This document shows positions 10,083 through 18,842 of a stretch of 64,000 nt of DNA, in pieces. Position numbers and translations under genes: made by a program. The DNA lies in contig NZ_FNKO01000002.1 of NCBI RefSeq assembly GCF_900100925.1, positions 1,922,001 through 1,986,000 of the forward strand, in the 5' to 3' direction. The DNA is from Actinopolyspora saharensis. GTDB taxonomy: Bacteria > Actinomycetota > Actinomycetes > Mycobacteriales > Pseudonocardiaceae. Every line of letters begins with the position of its first letter. Positions within the stretch are counted from its first letter, which is position 1. The notes beneath the pieces were generated by a model. That model did not search any database and was not told where the DNA came from. It was given only the letters and a program-made list of their open reading frames with translations.

Positions 10083-10747
10083 AGTCGAACCGTCGGCGGC
10101 TTCGAGCCGGTAGGCGATGGCTGGTCCTGGCGACCGTGGCGTTGCTCGGTCTGCTGTCCGGATGCGCGGGCGGCGACGGGAGCGCGGTGAGCGAGAACGG
10201 GGAGTTCACCTTCGTCTCCCCGGGCGGCAGGACCAGGCTGTTCTACCCGCCGGACGAGCGCGGCCGGGTGACCGGCCTCAAGGGCGATTCCCTGGAGAAC
10301 TCGGACCGGCGGATCCGGCTGTCCGATTTCGAGGGCGAAGTCGTGGTGCTCAACGTCTGGGGCTCGTGGTGCCCGCCCTGCCGGGCCGAGGCCGAGGACC
10401 TGCAGGCGGTGCAGGACACCCTCGGTGACCAGGGGGTGCAGTTGCTCGGCATCGACGTGCGGGACAACCGGAACGCCGCGCAGGACTTCGTGAACAACTT
10501 CGGCGTCACCTATCCGTCGATCTTCGACCCCTCCGGGCGCGCCATGCTGGCCCTGGACGGCTTCCCGCGCAGCACGACTCCGGCGACCGTGGTGCTGGAC
10601 CGCGAGCACCGGGTGGCTGCGATCTACCTGACGGCGATCACCAAGGAGGAGCTGCTGCCCAAGGTGCGCGACATCGCGAACGAGGGCGCGGGGTCCGGCT
10701 CCGAGAAGACCGGCTCGAAGGGAGTCGGCTCCGGCGGCACGAACTAG
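10079..10747 (+). CDS. resA: ResA/TlpA-type thiol-disulfide lipoprotein
   Basis: The 222 residues carry an N-terminal Arg-rich lipoprotein signal with lipobox LLSGC (Cys29), then a thioredoxin fold. VWGSWCPPCRAE holds the redox pair Cys98 and Cys101. The active site faces outward and would keep the apocytochrome c haem-binding cysteines reduced, receiving electrons from CcdA. The C-terminal ~25 residues are a Gly/Ser/Lys linker of no known role. ATG 10079 overlaps the upstream stop. It belongs with ccdA-resB-ccsB downstream, although 244 bp separate it from ccdA. Confidence 0.93.
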   Translation: MKSNRRRLRAGRRWLVLATVALLGLLSGCAGGDGSAVSENGEFTFVSPGGRTRLFYPPDERGRVTGLKGDSLENSDRRIRLSDFEGEVVVLNVWGSWCPPCRAEAEDLQAVQDTLGDQGVQLLGIDVRDNRNAAQDFVNNFGVTYPSIFDPSGRAMLALDGFPRSTTPATVVLDREHRVAAIYLTAITKEELLPKVRDIANEGAGSGSEKTGSKGVGSGGTN

Positions 10748-10991
10748 CGGGACCCGCCGGCGGTCCGTCCCTGCGAGAACGCGAGAACGGTGGTGCGGTT
10801 CCGCCCACCGGCGCGGGTTTCAGCGCTCGCGCGGTTCGGCTCGCACGGGAGGGGGAGCGGGTGCGAAACCGCTCGCCCGTCGACCGCTCGGACCGAGCGG
10901 GTGCGCCTCCGACTTGCGCGGACATCTCGTGTGGTCCCGCTCACCAGGGGCGCTGTCTTCTCCCGCGAAAGGCTTACCTACCCTCGGCGGT

Positions 10992-11774
10992 GTGGATCCG
11001 CATGCGCTGGCAGAGTCCGGACCGCTGCTTCTGGCGGTCGGGTTCGCCGCGCTCGCCGGTGTGGTCAGCTTCGCCTCGCCCTGCGTGGTGCCGCTGGTCC
11101 CCGGCTATCTGGCCTATCTCGCCGGTGTGGTCGGAGCCGAGGCTCCCGCCGTCGACGTTTCGGAAACCGACGAGGCACGTCGCGGACGTTGGCGTGTGGC
11201 GGGCGCGGCGGCCCTGTTCATCCTCGGCTTCACGGTCGTGTTCCTGCTGACCACCATGCTCGTGTTCGGGCTCTCGGACGCGCTGCTGGCCAACGAGCCG
11301 GTGCTGCGCCGCGTCGGTGGGGTCGTCACAGTGCTCATGGGGCTGGTTTTCCTCGGAGCTTTCCCGGCCCTGCAGCGCGACGTGCGGATCCACCGCGTAC
11401 CACGTGGCGGTGTCTGGGGAGCCCCTTTGCTCGGTGCGGTGTTCGGTCTCGGCTGGACACCTTGCATCGGCCCCACTCTCGGTGGGGTGATCTCGCTGGC
11501 CTACACCACCGAAGCAGTCAACGGTGACGTGGTGCGGGGCGCGTTCCTGGTGCTGGTCTACTGCCTCGGCCTCGGCATCCCGTTCGTGGTGCTCGCCCTC
11601 GGCGCGCGTTGGGCGGTGCGGAGCACCGGGTGGCTGCGCAGACACGGCCGGGCCATTCAGCTCGTCGGCGGAGGCCTGCTGGTGCTGGTCGGCCTGCTGC
11701 TGGTCACCGGCCTCTGGGGAAACATGATCGCCGAACTGCGCGTCCCGATCAACGGATTCGAGTTGCCGATTTGA
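10992..11774 (+). CDS. ccdA: Cytochrome c biogenesis protein CcdA (DsbD-like thiol transporter)
   Basis: The 260-residue membrane protein has six or seven hydrophobic segments. It moves reducing equivalents across the membrane to ResA. The two redox cysteines lie in the family motifs FASPCVVPLVPGY (Cys31) and GWTPCIGPTLGG (Cys158). GTG 10992 gives MDPHALAESGPL and places the first helix normally. TACCCT lies ~10 nt upstream as a possible -10, consistent with a leaderless transcript. The stop TGA shares its last base with the resB ATG. Confidence 0.93.
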   Translation: MDPHALAESGPLLLAVGFAALAGVVSFASPCVVPLVPGYLAYLAGVVGAEAPAVDVSETDEARRGRWRVAGAAALFILGFTVVFLLTTMLVFGLSDALLANEPVLRRVGGVVTVLMGLVFLGAFPALQRDVRIHRVPRGGVWGAPLLGAVFGLGWTPCIGPTLGGVISLAYTTEAVNGDVVRGAFLVLVYCLGLGIPFVVLALGARWAVRSTGWLRRHGRAIQLVGGGLLVLVGLLLVTGLWGNMIAELRVPINGFELPI

Positions 11775-13417
11775 TGAGCACTTCGTTCTTGCGGCGCACC
11801 CTGAGCTTCCTGCGCAACACCTGGCGCGGGTTGACCTCCATGCGCACCGCCCTGGTCCTGCTTTTCCTGCTCGCGCTCGCGGCGCTGCCCGGAGCGCTGC
11901 TGCCGCAGTGGTCGCTGAACGAGGACAACGTCAGGGAGTTCTCCGACAACTACCCGACCCTGGCGAAGGTCCTGGACGCCGTCGGGGCGTTCAACGTCTT
12001 CAGCTCCGTCTGGTTCGCGGCCATCTACGTGCTGCTGTTCGTGTCACTGATCGGGTGCCTGCTGCCGCGCAGCGTGCACTACCTGCGTCAGCTGCGCGCG
12101 CGTCCGGTGCGCACGCCGCGGAACCTGGCGAGGATGCCGCATCACGCGAGCGGGACCGTCGACCGCTCCGCGGAGGAGATGACCGCGGTCGTCCGGCGCA
12201 GGCTGCGCCGCTGGCGGACCGAGGAGGCGACCGAGGCGGACGGCTCGCGCACGATCAGCGCCGAGCGCGGTTACCTGCGGGAAGCGGGCAACCTGGTCTT
12301 CCACTTCGCCCTCGTCGGGCTGCTGATCACTGTCGCCGGTGGTCAGCTCATGCGTTACGAGGGCCAGGTCGTGGTGCAGGCCGACGGGTCGAGCTTCTGC
12401 AACTCGGGCACGTACAACTACGACTCCTTCCAGGCAGGCCCCACCGTGGACGGAACCAGCCTGAGCGAGTTCTGCCTGCGGGTGAAGGACTTCGACGTGC
12501 GCTACCTGGCTTCCGGCCAGCCCAACAACTTCCACGCCGACATCGAGTACCAGTCGGGCGAGGCGCTGGAGACCGGCAACTGGAAACCGCACCACCTCGA
12601 GGTGAACAATCCGCTGCGCACGGCCGGGGACCGGGTTTACCTCACGGGCAACGGTTACACCCCGGTGTTCACGGTGACCTTCCCGGACGGGCAGCAGCGA
12701 ACCAAGAAGACCCAGTGGAAACCGGTCAACACCGGCACCATGCTCTCGCAGGGGGCCACCAAGTTCGACCGGCCGGACATGCCCGACGAGCAGCGGCGGC
12801 ACCAGAACCAACTGGCGATCAGGGGACTGTTCGCGCCGACGGCGCAGCTGAACGGCAAGGTGCTCAGCTCGAGCTTTCCCGCGCTGAACGACCCGATGGT
12901 CGCCGTGGACGTGCTCAAGGGCAAGCTCGGTTTCGCCACCGGGGAGAGCCAGTCGATCTTCAACGTGAACCAGGAACTGATCGACTCCGGGCAGCTGGAG
13001 CGGGTCGACCGGCAGAACCTGGCCGTCGGCGATTCGGTGCGTCTGGAAGACGGGACCACCATCAGGTTCGACGGTGTGCAACGGTGGGTGAACCTGCAGG
13101 TCTCGCACAACCCGTTCCAGCAGTACGTCCTGGTGTTCGCGCTGACGGTCGTCGTCGGTCTCGGCGCCTCGCTGAGCATCAAGCGGCGCAGGATCTGGGT
13201 GCGGATCACTCCGGCCGGAGCGGGAACCGGAACCACCGAAGCGGACGCGGAGGAGTCGGACGGCAACACTTCCGTCGAGATCGGCGGACTCGCCCGTACC
13301 GATCAGGCCGGATACGGCGAGGAGTTCACCAGAATCGTCGAAGAGCTGCTGGTGAGCGGGCGTGGGTCCACCTCCTCCCCGGTGGCGGGGGACAACTCCC
13401 GCGGAAGGAGTAGTTGA
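11774..13417 (+). CDS. resB: ResB-like cytochrome c biogenesis protein
   Basis: The 547-residue protein of the system II haem-delivery complex has three N-terminal membrane helices (about residues 23-45, 72-95, 170-190). A large extracytoplasmic domain and one C-terminal helix near residue 455 (YVLVFALTVVVGLGAS) follow, then an acidic cytoplasmic tail. It pairs with CcsB to bring haem to apocytochrome c. The ATG overlaps the ccdA stop by one base, and the stop overlaps the ccsB start in the same way, indicating coupled translation. Confidence 0.93.
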   Translation: MSTSFLRRTLSFLRNTWRGLTSMRTALVLLFLLALAALPGALLPQWSLNEDNVREFSDNYPTLAKVLDAVGAFNVFSSVWFAAIYVLLFVSLIGCLLPRSVHYLRQLRARPVRTPRNLARMPHHASGTVDRSAEEMTAVVRRRLRRWRTEEATEADGSRTISAERGYLREAGNLVFHFALVGLLITVAGGQLMRYEGQVVVQADGSSFCNSGTYNYDSFQAGPTVDGTSLSEFCLRVKDFDVRYLASGQPNNFHADIEYQSGEALETGNWKPHHLEVNNPLRTAGDRVYLTGNGYTPVFTVTFPDGQQRTKKTQWKPVNTGTMLSQGATKFDRPDMPDEQRRHQNQLAIRGLFAPTAQLNGKVLSSSFPALNDPMVAVDVLKGKLGFATGESQSIFNVNQELIDSGQLERVDRQNLAVGDSVRLEDGTTIRFDGVQRWVNLQVSHNPFQQYVLVFALTVVVGLGASLSIKRRRIWVRITPAGAGTGTTEADAEESDGNTSVEIGGLARTDQAGYGEEFTRIVEELLVSGRGSTSSPVAGDNSRGRSS

Positions 13418-14430
13418 TGCAGGTCAACGGGACGCTGTCTACGTTGAGCGACATGGCTTTCGCGACTTCGGTCGCCGTCTACGTTCTCGCCATGCTGCTG
13501 TACTTCGCCGAGTTCGCCTCCGCGCGAGCGCGGGACGCGGCGGAGGAGAGCGCGGCCGAGCCCGTGCCCGCGGGCGGGGGCGGCTCCACGGCGGGGGGAT
13601 CGCAAGGTCCCGTCGTGGGACGGCTGGAACCGGAGCCGCGCAAGCCGTGGTCCGAACGCTTCGGCGGGATGGCCGTGGCCGTCACGGTGCTCGCGGCTCT
13701 CGTGCACGCCTTCTCCCTGGTGACCCGCGGCTTCGCCGTGGGGCGCGTGCCCTGGGGGAACATGTACGAGTTCGGTTCGGCCATCTGCCTGGTCGCCGTC
13801 GTGGCGTGGTTGGTGGTGCTCTACCGGCAGTCCCGCCCCCGGCGCAAGGCCACCACCGCTCCCCGCCTGCGCGGCCTCGGCGGGTTCGTGCTGCTGCCGA
13901 CCACGCTGCTGCTGTTCCTGTCCGGGACGGCGCTGTACGCCAAGGCCTCCCAGCTGCAGCCCGCGCTGCAGTCCTACTGGATCTGGATCCACGTTTCCGC
14001 CGCCATCGTCTCCACCGGCGTCTTCATGGTGGCCGGTGTCACCAGCATGATGTTCCTCGTCCGGCTGCGGTACGAGAACAACCCGCTGAAGTCGGAGCGG
14101 ATCGGCAGCAGGCTGCCCGCCAGCCAGATGTTGGACCGGGTGGCCTACCGGGCCACCGTGCTGATCATGCCGGTGTGGACGTTCGCGATCATCGCGGGCG
14201 CGATCTGGGCCGAAGCCGCGTGGGGACGTTTCTGGGGCTGGGACCCCAAGGAGACCTGCTCCTTCATCGCGTGGATCGTCTACGCGGCCTACCTGCACGC
14301 CCGGGCGACCTCGGGGTGGCGCGGCACCCGCGCGGCCTGGATCAACATCTTCGGACTGGCCGTGATGGTGTTCAACCTGTTCTTCATCAACATCGTCATC
14401 TCCGGGCTGCACTCCTACGCGGGGCTGTGA
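13417..14430 (+). CDS. ccsB: Cytochrome c maturation protein CcsB/ResC (haem handling)
   Basis: The 337-residue membrane protein has about eight hydrophobic segments. The tryptophan-rich haem-handling motif WGRFWGWDPKETCSFIAW starts at residue 269. The usual W after KET is C here. A hydrophilic Ala/Glu/Gly-rich insert lies at residues 28-70. It forms the system II haem lyase with ResB. ATG 13417 has GGAAGGAG six bases upstream and overlaps the resB stop; an in-frame TTG one codon earlier is less likely. Confidence 0.94.
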   Translation: MQVNGTLSTLSDMAFATSVAVYVLAMLLYFAEFASARARDAAEESAAEPVPAGGGGSTAGGSQGPVVGRLEPEPRKPWSERFGGMAVAVTVLAALVHAFSLVTRGFAVGRVPWGNMYEFGSAICLVAVVAWLVVLYRQSRPRRKATTAPRLRGLGGFVLLPTTLLLFLSGTALYAKASQLQPALQSYWIWIHVSAAIVSTGVFMVAGVTSMMFLVRLRYENNPLKSERIGSRLPASQMLDRVAYRATVLIMPVWTFAIIAGAIWAEAAWGRFWGWDPKETCSFIAWIVYAAYLHARATSGWRGTRAAWINIFGLAVMVFNLFFINIVISGLHSYAGL

Positions 14431-14653
14431 GACCCGCGGGCGGAGGAGTCGGGGCGGGGCAGGGTCCTCGCGCACCGGTCGACACCGTCCGTAAGATCGC
14501 GGTTGCCGTGCCCGGTCCGATGCCCGGACCGGTTTCGCGCCGCGGTGGACGACCGCTTCCGGCGAGTGCCGTCCGGCGCGGACTCGGCCTCACCCGCGAA
14601 CTGCCGTGCGCGCGGACCGGTGGCTCTCGATTCGTTCTTGGAGGATTCGAACG

Positions 14654-16156
14654 GTGACCGGAAGACAGGACGAGCCGGGGCCCCGCTGGGACTCGGAACA
14701 GGGCTCCTCCGACGCGACGCCGAACCCGAACGCCGCTGCCGCCGAGAGCGGTTCCCGGCCGGAGCACTCGGTGCCCGACTACGGTGCCGGTTCCGGGGCG
14801 AGCGCTCCCCAGGGGGGCGATCCCGCCGCCGGTGCGAATCCGGACCGGTCCGCCCCGAATCCGTCCGGGGACGCGGGGGCGCATCAGCAGCAGCCGGGGG
14901 CGCCCGGCGGAGCTCCTCCTCCGCAGCAGGTTCCGGGACAGCCGTACTCCGGTCCCAATCCCGTGGTGCCGCCCTACGTGAACCCCGCGGCTTCGGGGCC
15001 TCAGCAGGCTCCTGGAGCGGAGCAGTACCGCATGCAGTCCGGGCCTTATCAGACCCCGGGCTCTTCCGGCGCGCACCAGGTGTGGGGCGGACAGTCCGGG
15101 CCCTACCCGGCCCCTCCCGGACAGCAGCCCCATCCTCCGCAGGGGTATCCGCAGGGGAACCCGCAGCCGCAGCAGGGGCAGTCCTTCCCGGCGCAGCAGC
15201 AGGTTCCCGGCCAGCACGACCCGGCACTGGGGCAGGACCTCTCCTCGGCGCAGCTGGTGCGGCAGGTCAAACGGCCCCCGCAGTCCGGCTGGCGACGTGC
15301 CGTCTACCTGGCCAGCGGGAAGACGATCAATCCGGGGGAGAGCCCGGCCGACGTCCGCAGGCGCGAACTGATCAACCGCATCAACCAACCGCTGCAGGGC
15401 TGCTACAAGATCGCGATGCTCAGCCTGAAGGGCGGGGTGGGCAAGACCACCACCACGGCCACGCTCGGCTCCACGTTCTCCTCGCTGCGCGGTGACCGCG
15501 TGATCGCGGTGGACGCGAACCCGGACCGGGGGACGCTGGGGCAGAAGATCCCGATGGAGACCACGGCGACGGTGCGGCACCTGCTGCGCGACGCCCAGCG
15601 CATCCGCAAGTACAGCGACGTCCGCTCGTATACCTCGCAGGGGCCGAGCAGGCTCGAGGTGCTGGCCAGCGAGCAGGACCCGGCCGTTTCGGAGGCCTTC
15701 AGCGAGTCCGACTACCACACCACGGTGTCGCTGCTGGAGCACTTCTACAACATGGTGCTCACCGACTGCGGAACAGGTCTGATGCACTCGGCCATGAAGG
15801 GCGTGCTCGACGTGGCCGACTCCCTGGTGATCGTCTCACCGGGTTCGGTCGACGGCGCGCGCAGCGCTTCGGCCACACTGGACTGGCTGGACGCGCACGG
15901 TTACGGCGACCTGGTCGCGCGCTCCGTGGCGGTGATCAACTCGGTGCGGCCGGGGTCGGGCAAGGTCGATGTGGACAAACTGGCCGCGCACTTCGGGGCC
16001 AGGTGCCGCTCGGTCTCCCGGATTCCGTTCGACCCCCATCTCGAGGAGGGCGCCGAGGTGGACCTGGACCAGCTCGCCGCGCCCACCAGGCTGGCCCTGC
16101 TCGAGCTCGCCGCGAGTGTTGCCGATGACTTCCCCCACGCCGCAGGCAGGCAGTAG
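14654..16156 (+). CDS. EspI-like protein: disordered Pro/Gln-rich region plus MinD/ParA-type ATPase
   Basis: Of 500 residues, the first ~215 are low-complexity Gly/Pro/Gln with QSGPYQTPG and QGYPQGNPQPQQ blocks. A basic linker (RPPQSGWRRAVYLASG) leads to an ATPase domain beginning GCYKIAMLSLKGGVGKTTTTATLG, whose deviant Walker A starts at K259. VIAVDANPDRGTL and VLTDCGTGLMHSA follow. This arrangement matches EspI-type ATPases linked to type VII (ESX) secretion. GTG 14654 has GGAGG nine bases upstream. No ESX membrane core is in the window, but ESX-like small proteins lie 2.7 kb downstream. The exact role is inferred only from the family. Confidence 0.85.
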   Translation: MTGRQDEPGPRWDSEQGSSDATPNPNAAAAESGSRPEHSVPDYGAGSGASAPQGGDPAAGANPDRSAPNPSGDAGAHQQQPGAPGGAPPPQQVPGQPYSGPNPVVPPYVNPAASGPQQAPGAEQYRMQSGPYQTPGSSGAHQVWGGQSGPYPAPPGQQPHPPQGYPQGNPQPQQGQSFPAQQQVPGQHDPALGQDLSSAQLVRQVKRPPQSGWRRAVYLASGKTINPGESPADVRRRELINRINQPLQGCYKIAMLSLKGGVGKTTTTATLGSTFSSLRGDRVIAVDANPDRGTLGQKIPMETTATVRHLLRDAQRIRKYSDVRSYTSQGPSRLEVLASEQDPAVSEAFSESDYHTTVSLLEHFYNMVLTDCGTGLMHSAMKGVLDVADSLVIVSPGSVDGARSASATLDWLDAHGYGDLVARSVAVINSVRPGSGKVDVDKLAAHFGARCRSVSRIPFDPHLEEGAEVDLDQLAAPTRLALLELAASVADDFPHAAGRQ

Positions 16157-16193
16157 GAACTCTGGGTGGGTCCTGTTGCTTGGTGGGTCGCTT

Positions 16194-16367
16194 GGCGGAA
16201 CCTCTCGCGGGCTCTCGCTCCGGGAGGCCCGACATCGGGTAGCGACCTACACAACGTCGGGCCTTCCTTGCGAGAGCACCACGAGAGAACCCGCGGCGGT
16301 GCTGACTGCTCGGGCTCAAAGCGCCTGCGTTGAGCGGAGGCTTTCGCCGGGAGTTCCTGTCTGGGAG
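16194..16367 (+). repeat. Intergenic hairpin repeat, copy A
   Basis: The first ~105 bases are nearly identical to copy B (57224-57402). Nested arms are GCTCTCGC (16211) with GCGAGAGC (16270), GGCCCGAC (16226) with GTCGGGCC (16256), and an apical GTAG-CGAC-CTAC (16239-16250). A ~60-nt tail around 16310-16367 (AGCGCCTGCGTTGAGCGGAG and beyond) is shared with copies B and C. It lies in a convergent gap just before a strong hairpin terminator. Its role is unknown: it could be a REP/MITE-like element, a structured RNA or part of a terminator. Confidence 0.88.
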
Positions 16368-16450
16368 CCCTTGTCCGGTGGGGCTGGCTGCGTAGACGGT
16401 GTTTCGGCGCTGCGCGCCGGGAAGAGATCGGGTCAAACCGGCGGTGCCGG

Positions 16451-16500
16451 TTGATCGGGTGGTGATGAGCGGCCGACGCCGCTCACCACCACCCGATCAA
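16451..16500. terminator. Bidirectional hairpin terminator
   Basis: A 22-bp stem with one mismatch and a six-base loop: the left arm 16451-16472 starts TTGATCGGGTGGTG and the right arm 16479-16500 ends CCACCCGATCAA. It lies between two convergent genes, ending four bases from the stop of the minus-strand gene, so it can serve both. Confidence 0.85.
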
Positions 16501-16504
16501 CTGT

Positions 16505-16705
16505 TCAGCGGTTGTCCTCACCGGGTTTGTTCTGCTGCTCCGCGATCCTGCGGAGGAATTCCGGATCGTCGTCGGGAGCCGGGCGTCCGGGCTGTGCGTC
16601 CTCCCGCTGTTCGAGTGCTTCGCGCACCGGGCCGAAGCCCTTCCACAGGAGCACGACCAGTGTCACCGCACCGATCGCAGCCAGGGCGTAGAGCATCGTG
16701 GCCAC
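16505..16705 (-). CDS. Small single-pass membrane protein
   Basis: The 66 residues comprise one N-terminal hydrophobic helix (MLYALAAIGAVTLVVLLW), then a charged cytoplasmic tail (LEQREDAQPGRPAPDDDPEFLRR). No recognised domain. It is read as a real gene because it has a clean ATG with GGAGG 5-9 bases upstream (plus-strand CCTCC at 16706-16710), a terminator at its end and a length typical of conserved small membrane proteins of this group. It is convergent with the EspI-like gene. Confidence 0.65.
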   Translation of the reverse strand: MATMLYALAAIGAVTLVVLLWKGFGPVREALEQREDAQPGRPAPDDDPEFLRRIAEQQNKPGEDNR

Positions 16706-17002
16706 CTCCGTTCTCTCCCCGCTCCCAGGTTAGCGGAACACGCTCGGAACGGACAGACACCTACTGTGTACGGTCGCACACCGAACGAGTTCAGTGGCGG
16801 CTTCTCGCGGACCTCTTCCGGACCGGCGCTCGAAGTTCCGAGCGCCTGCTCGGGACTCCGGCTCGTCCGAAAAGAACTCTTGGTCCGCTTCGTGTCGGTT
16901 TCACGATACCCGCCTCGGGAAGCGGAAATCGAGCGCGACCTCGAGAAGGGCGGTCAGCTCGGCTTCGGCGAACCCGCGACGACAGCCACGCGGGTGAGTT
17001 CG
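16706..17002. other. Gap between two minus-strand genes, no gene seen
   Basis: About 300 bp between the small membrane gene and bldC. It must hold the promoter of the small gene. TAGCGGAACACGCTCGG and ACTGTGTACGG are the only notable words. No convincing coding sequence, repeat or RNA fold was found. Confidence 0.4.
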
Positions 17003-17233
17003 TCAGCCTCCGTTCACCGCGTCCACATCGCTGGTCAGCTCGGCGAGCATGGTGCGGACCTCGGATTCGCGGAACCTGCGGTGCCCGCCCGGCGTGCGAA
17101 TCGACCCGATCCGACCGGCGGTGGCCCACCTGGTCACTGTCTTCGGGTCGACGCGGAACATAGCGGCGACCTCTCCTGGAGTGAGCAGTTGATCCTGGCT
17201 GTTCTGCGGAAGCTGCTGGGTCGACGCTGTCAC
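17003..17233 (-). CDS. bldC: BldC-family MerR-like DNA-binding regulator
   Basis: The 76 residues end in a winged helix-turn-helix LLTPGEVAAMFRVDPKTVTRWATAGRIGSIRTPGGHRRFRESEV, nearly the full length of Streptomyces BldC, a small regulator that binds tandem DNA repeats and holds back development. GTG 17233 is preferred over an upstream ATG at 17269 because GGAGG lies six bases before it. It is divergent from the DUF4229 gene across a 338-bp region that must contain both promoters. M. tuberculosis has a similar small protein in the same general region. Confidence 0.92.
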   Translation of the reverse strand: MTASTQQLPQNSQDQLLTPGEVAAMFRVDPKTVTRWATAGRIGSIRTPGGHRRFRESEVRTMLAELTSDVDAVNGG

Positions 17234-17342
17234 TGATGACCTCCACGGTCGAAGTTGGTATCCGGGCATTCCGGTCGCATCCTGGCACTCCTCATCCCGG
17301 GTACTCGAACAGTTGGGTCCAGGTAAAGGGAAAGTAAGGGAC

Positions 17343-17377
17343 GAAAAGTGCGGTTCGGGCGACCTGCGACTTTTCGG
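17343..17377. promoter_or_regulatory. Inverted repeat in the bldC / DUF4229 divergent region
   Basis: CGAAAAGT (17343-17350) and ACTTTTCG (17370-17377) are perfect inverted 8-mers 19 bases apart, in an A-rich patch unusual for this DNA (GGTAAAGGGAAAGTAAGG just upstream at 17322-17340). It could be an operator or a leader hairpin. The rest of 17234-17571 has no supported gene. Confidence 0.45.
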
Positions 17378-17571
17378 AACGCACCGGTCTTCGCGGCGCC
17401 CGCCGGCCTGGTTCGCGGTCGATTGCTCCGAACGTGTTTCGAGTCACTTCTGCCCGGAGTGCTCCGGCCGCCGGTTCCGCTTCGGGAGGAGTCAGCGGCG
17501 GGATCTCCTCCCGAAGGCGTTTCGCGGAACGGGCGGTTCCGCGTTCGCGGCCGTCCTCTACCCTGGCTGAG

Positions 17572-17967
17572 GTGCAGCAACAGCAGGGAACCCCCGACTT
17601 CGAGTCGGGTGACCAGAACTCTCGGGAGGAGCGGAAGTCGAACCGGCTGGCGCTCGACATCGCTCTTTACACCGTGGCCCGCTTCGGCCTGCTCGCCGTG
17701 CTGGCGGGGGTGCTCGTGCTTTTCCGGGTTCCGCTGCTCGTGGCCCTGGCCGTTGCCGTGGTGGTGGCGATGCCGCTGTCCCTGGTGATCTTCTCGGGGC
17801 TGCGCCGCCGAGTGGCCGAGGGGATGGCCGAGCGAAGCCGTGTACGTCGCGAGCGCAAGGAGCGACTGCGCGCGCAGCTCCGCGGAACGGCCGATCCCTC
17901 GCCGGTGGAACCCGATGCGGTGGAGCCCGATTCGCAGGACTCGGAACCGGACCGCGGCCAGGAGTGA
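17572..17967 (+). CDS. DUF4229 membrane protein
   Basis: The 131 residues begin with a Gln/Glu-rich start (MQQQQGTPDFESG). Two adjacent hydrophobic helices follow at about residues 28-72 (ALYTVARFGLLAVLAGVLVLFRVPLLVALAVAVVVAMPLSL), then a basic coiled segment (RRRVAEGMAERSRVRRERKERLRAQL) and an acidic tail. The layout matches DUF4229, a family often found near the cytochrome c maturation and menA genes (Rv0531-like, from memory). GTG 17572 follows TACCCT by ~6-7 bases, which suggests a leaderless transcript. Confidence 0.8.
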   Translation: MQQQQGTPDFESGDQNSREERKSNRLALDIALYTVARFGLLAVLAGVLVLFRVPLLVALAVAVVVAMPLSLVIFSGLRRRVAEGMAERSRVRRERKERLRAQLRGTADPSPVEPDAVEPDSQDSEPDRGQE

Positions 17968-18085
17968 GCACGGGTCGGCGCTGGGCGCTCGCAGCAGGGC
18001 GGTGGGGGAAGTCCGTGGCGAGTTCACCCGGGCGAGTGCCCATGACGACCGCGGCGGAAAATCCCCGTCAGGCATCCTGAGGTCC

Positions 18086-18676
18086 ATGTCTCGTGAATCA
18101 GGTGTCGGTTTCCCGCGTGGATCGACGGGTACGGTGGGCGTTTCCCTGTGCGTCGGGGTGCTGTTGGTCACTCTCGCCGGGTGCTCCGGTGGCGGCTCCA
18201 CCACGAACGGACCCGGGAGCTCCTCCGCGACCTCCCCCAGTTCCTCCGGCGTTTCGACCACACGGGAGGTTCCCGAGCAGGAGCGGGAACGACTGGGGAG
18301 GTTGTCCGCCGGGCGGCTGTGCGAACTGGTGGGACCGGAAGAACTGGGGCGCTCGGCCTTCCCGGTGGAGTCCGGAAGCTCGGAGGAGGTGAGCTTCAAC
18401 CCGCCGGTGCGGGGATGTCGCTTCCCCGAGCGGGAAGGCGAGCGTTCCGTGCTGATCGCCGCGCAGCCGGACGGCTACCACGAGCTCGGTGGCGAGGAGG
18501 TCACCTCGTTGCCGGTTACCGCTTCGAGCGCGTCGCACGTCAACGACTGCACCGTCTACTCCGATGTAGCCGGGGCGACTCTGCAGGTAACGGTGACCGC
18601 TCCTGACGCGGACTCCGCGCAGTGCGACACGGCGACCGAGGTGTCGCGTCGCGTGCTGCGCCCGCTGGCCTACTGA
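18086..18676 (+). CDS. DUF3558-like lipoprotein
   Basis: The 196-residue protein has an export signal and lipobox TLAGC (Cys33), then a Ser/Thr-rich linker. A small domain with four paired-looking cysteines (LCELVGPEELG, RGCRFPE, HVNDCTVY, AQCDTATEVSRRVL) follows. The pattern fits DUF3558, secreted lipoproteins of actinobacteria with no settled function. ATG 18086 puts the signal at the normal place; the longer upstream frame is Arg/Glu-rich and not convincing. It stands alone between the DUF4229 gene and the ESX-like group. Confidence 0.78.
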   Translation: MSRESGVGFPRGSTGTVGVSLCVGVLLVTLAGCSGGGSTTNGPGSSSATSPSSSGVSTTREVPEQERERLGRLSAGRLCELVGPEELGRSAFPVESGSSEEVSFNPPVRGCRFPEREGERSVLIAAQPDGYHELGGEEVTSLPVTASSASHVNDCTVYSDVAGATLQVTVTAPDADSAQCDTATEVSRRVLRPLAY

Positions 18677-18842
18677 CCGGGGCGCTGTCCGCCTCCCGCT
18701 GCGGGGGCCGTGCTGCGGAGGTTCCTGCGGACCGGATCCGAACATTACGAAAAGGAAACATTTTCAGCGTATTCGCGAACCTCCGCACGGGCGATTGCTA
18801 GGCAGAGTCCCGACATCACCGCAGCGATCGGCAGGAGAGGCG

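Noticed and set aside
16157..16504. Insertion sequence or transposase remnant in the repeat-containing gaps
   Set aside because: No transposase-like frame and no target-site duplication could be seen around any of the three copies.
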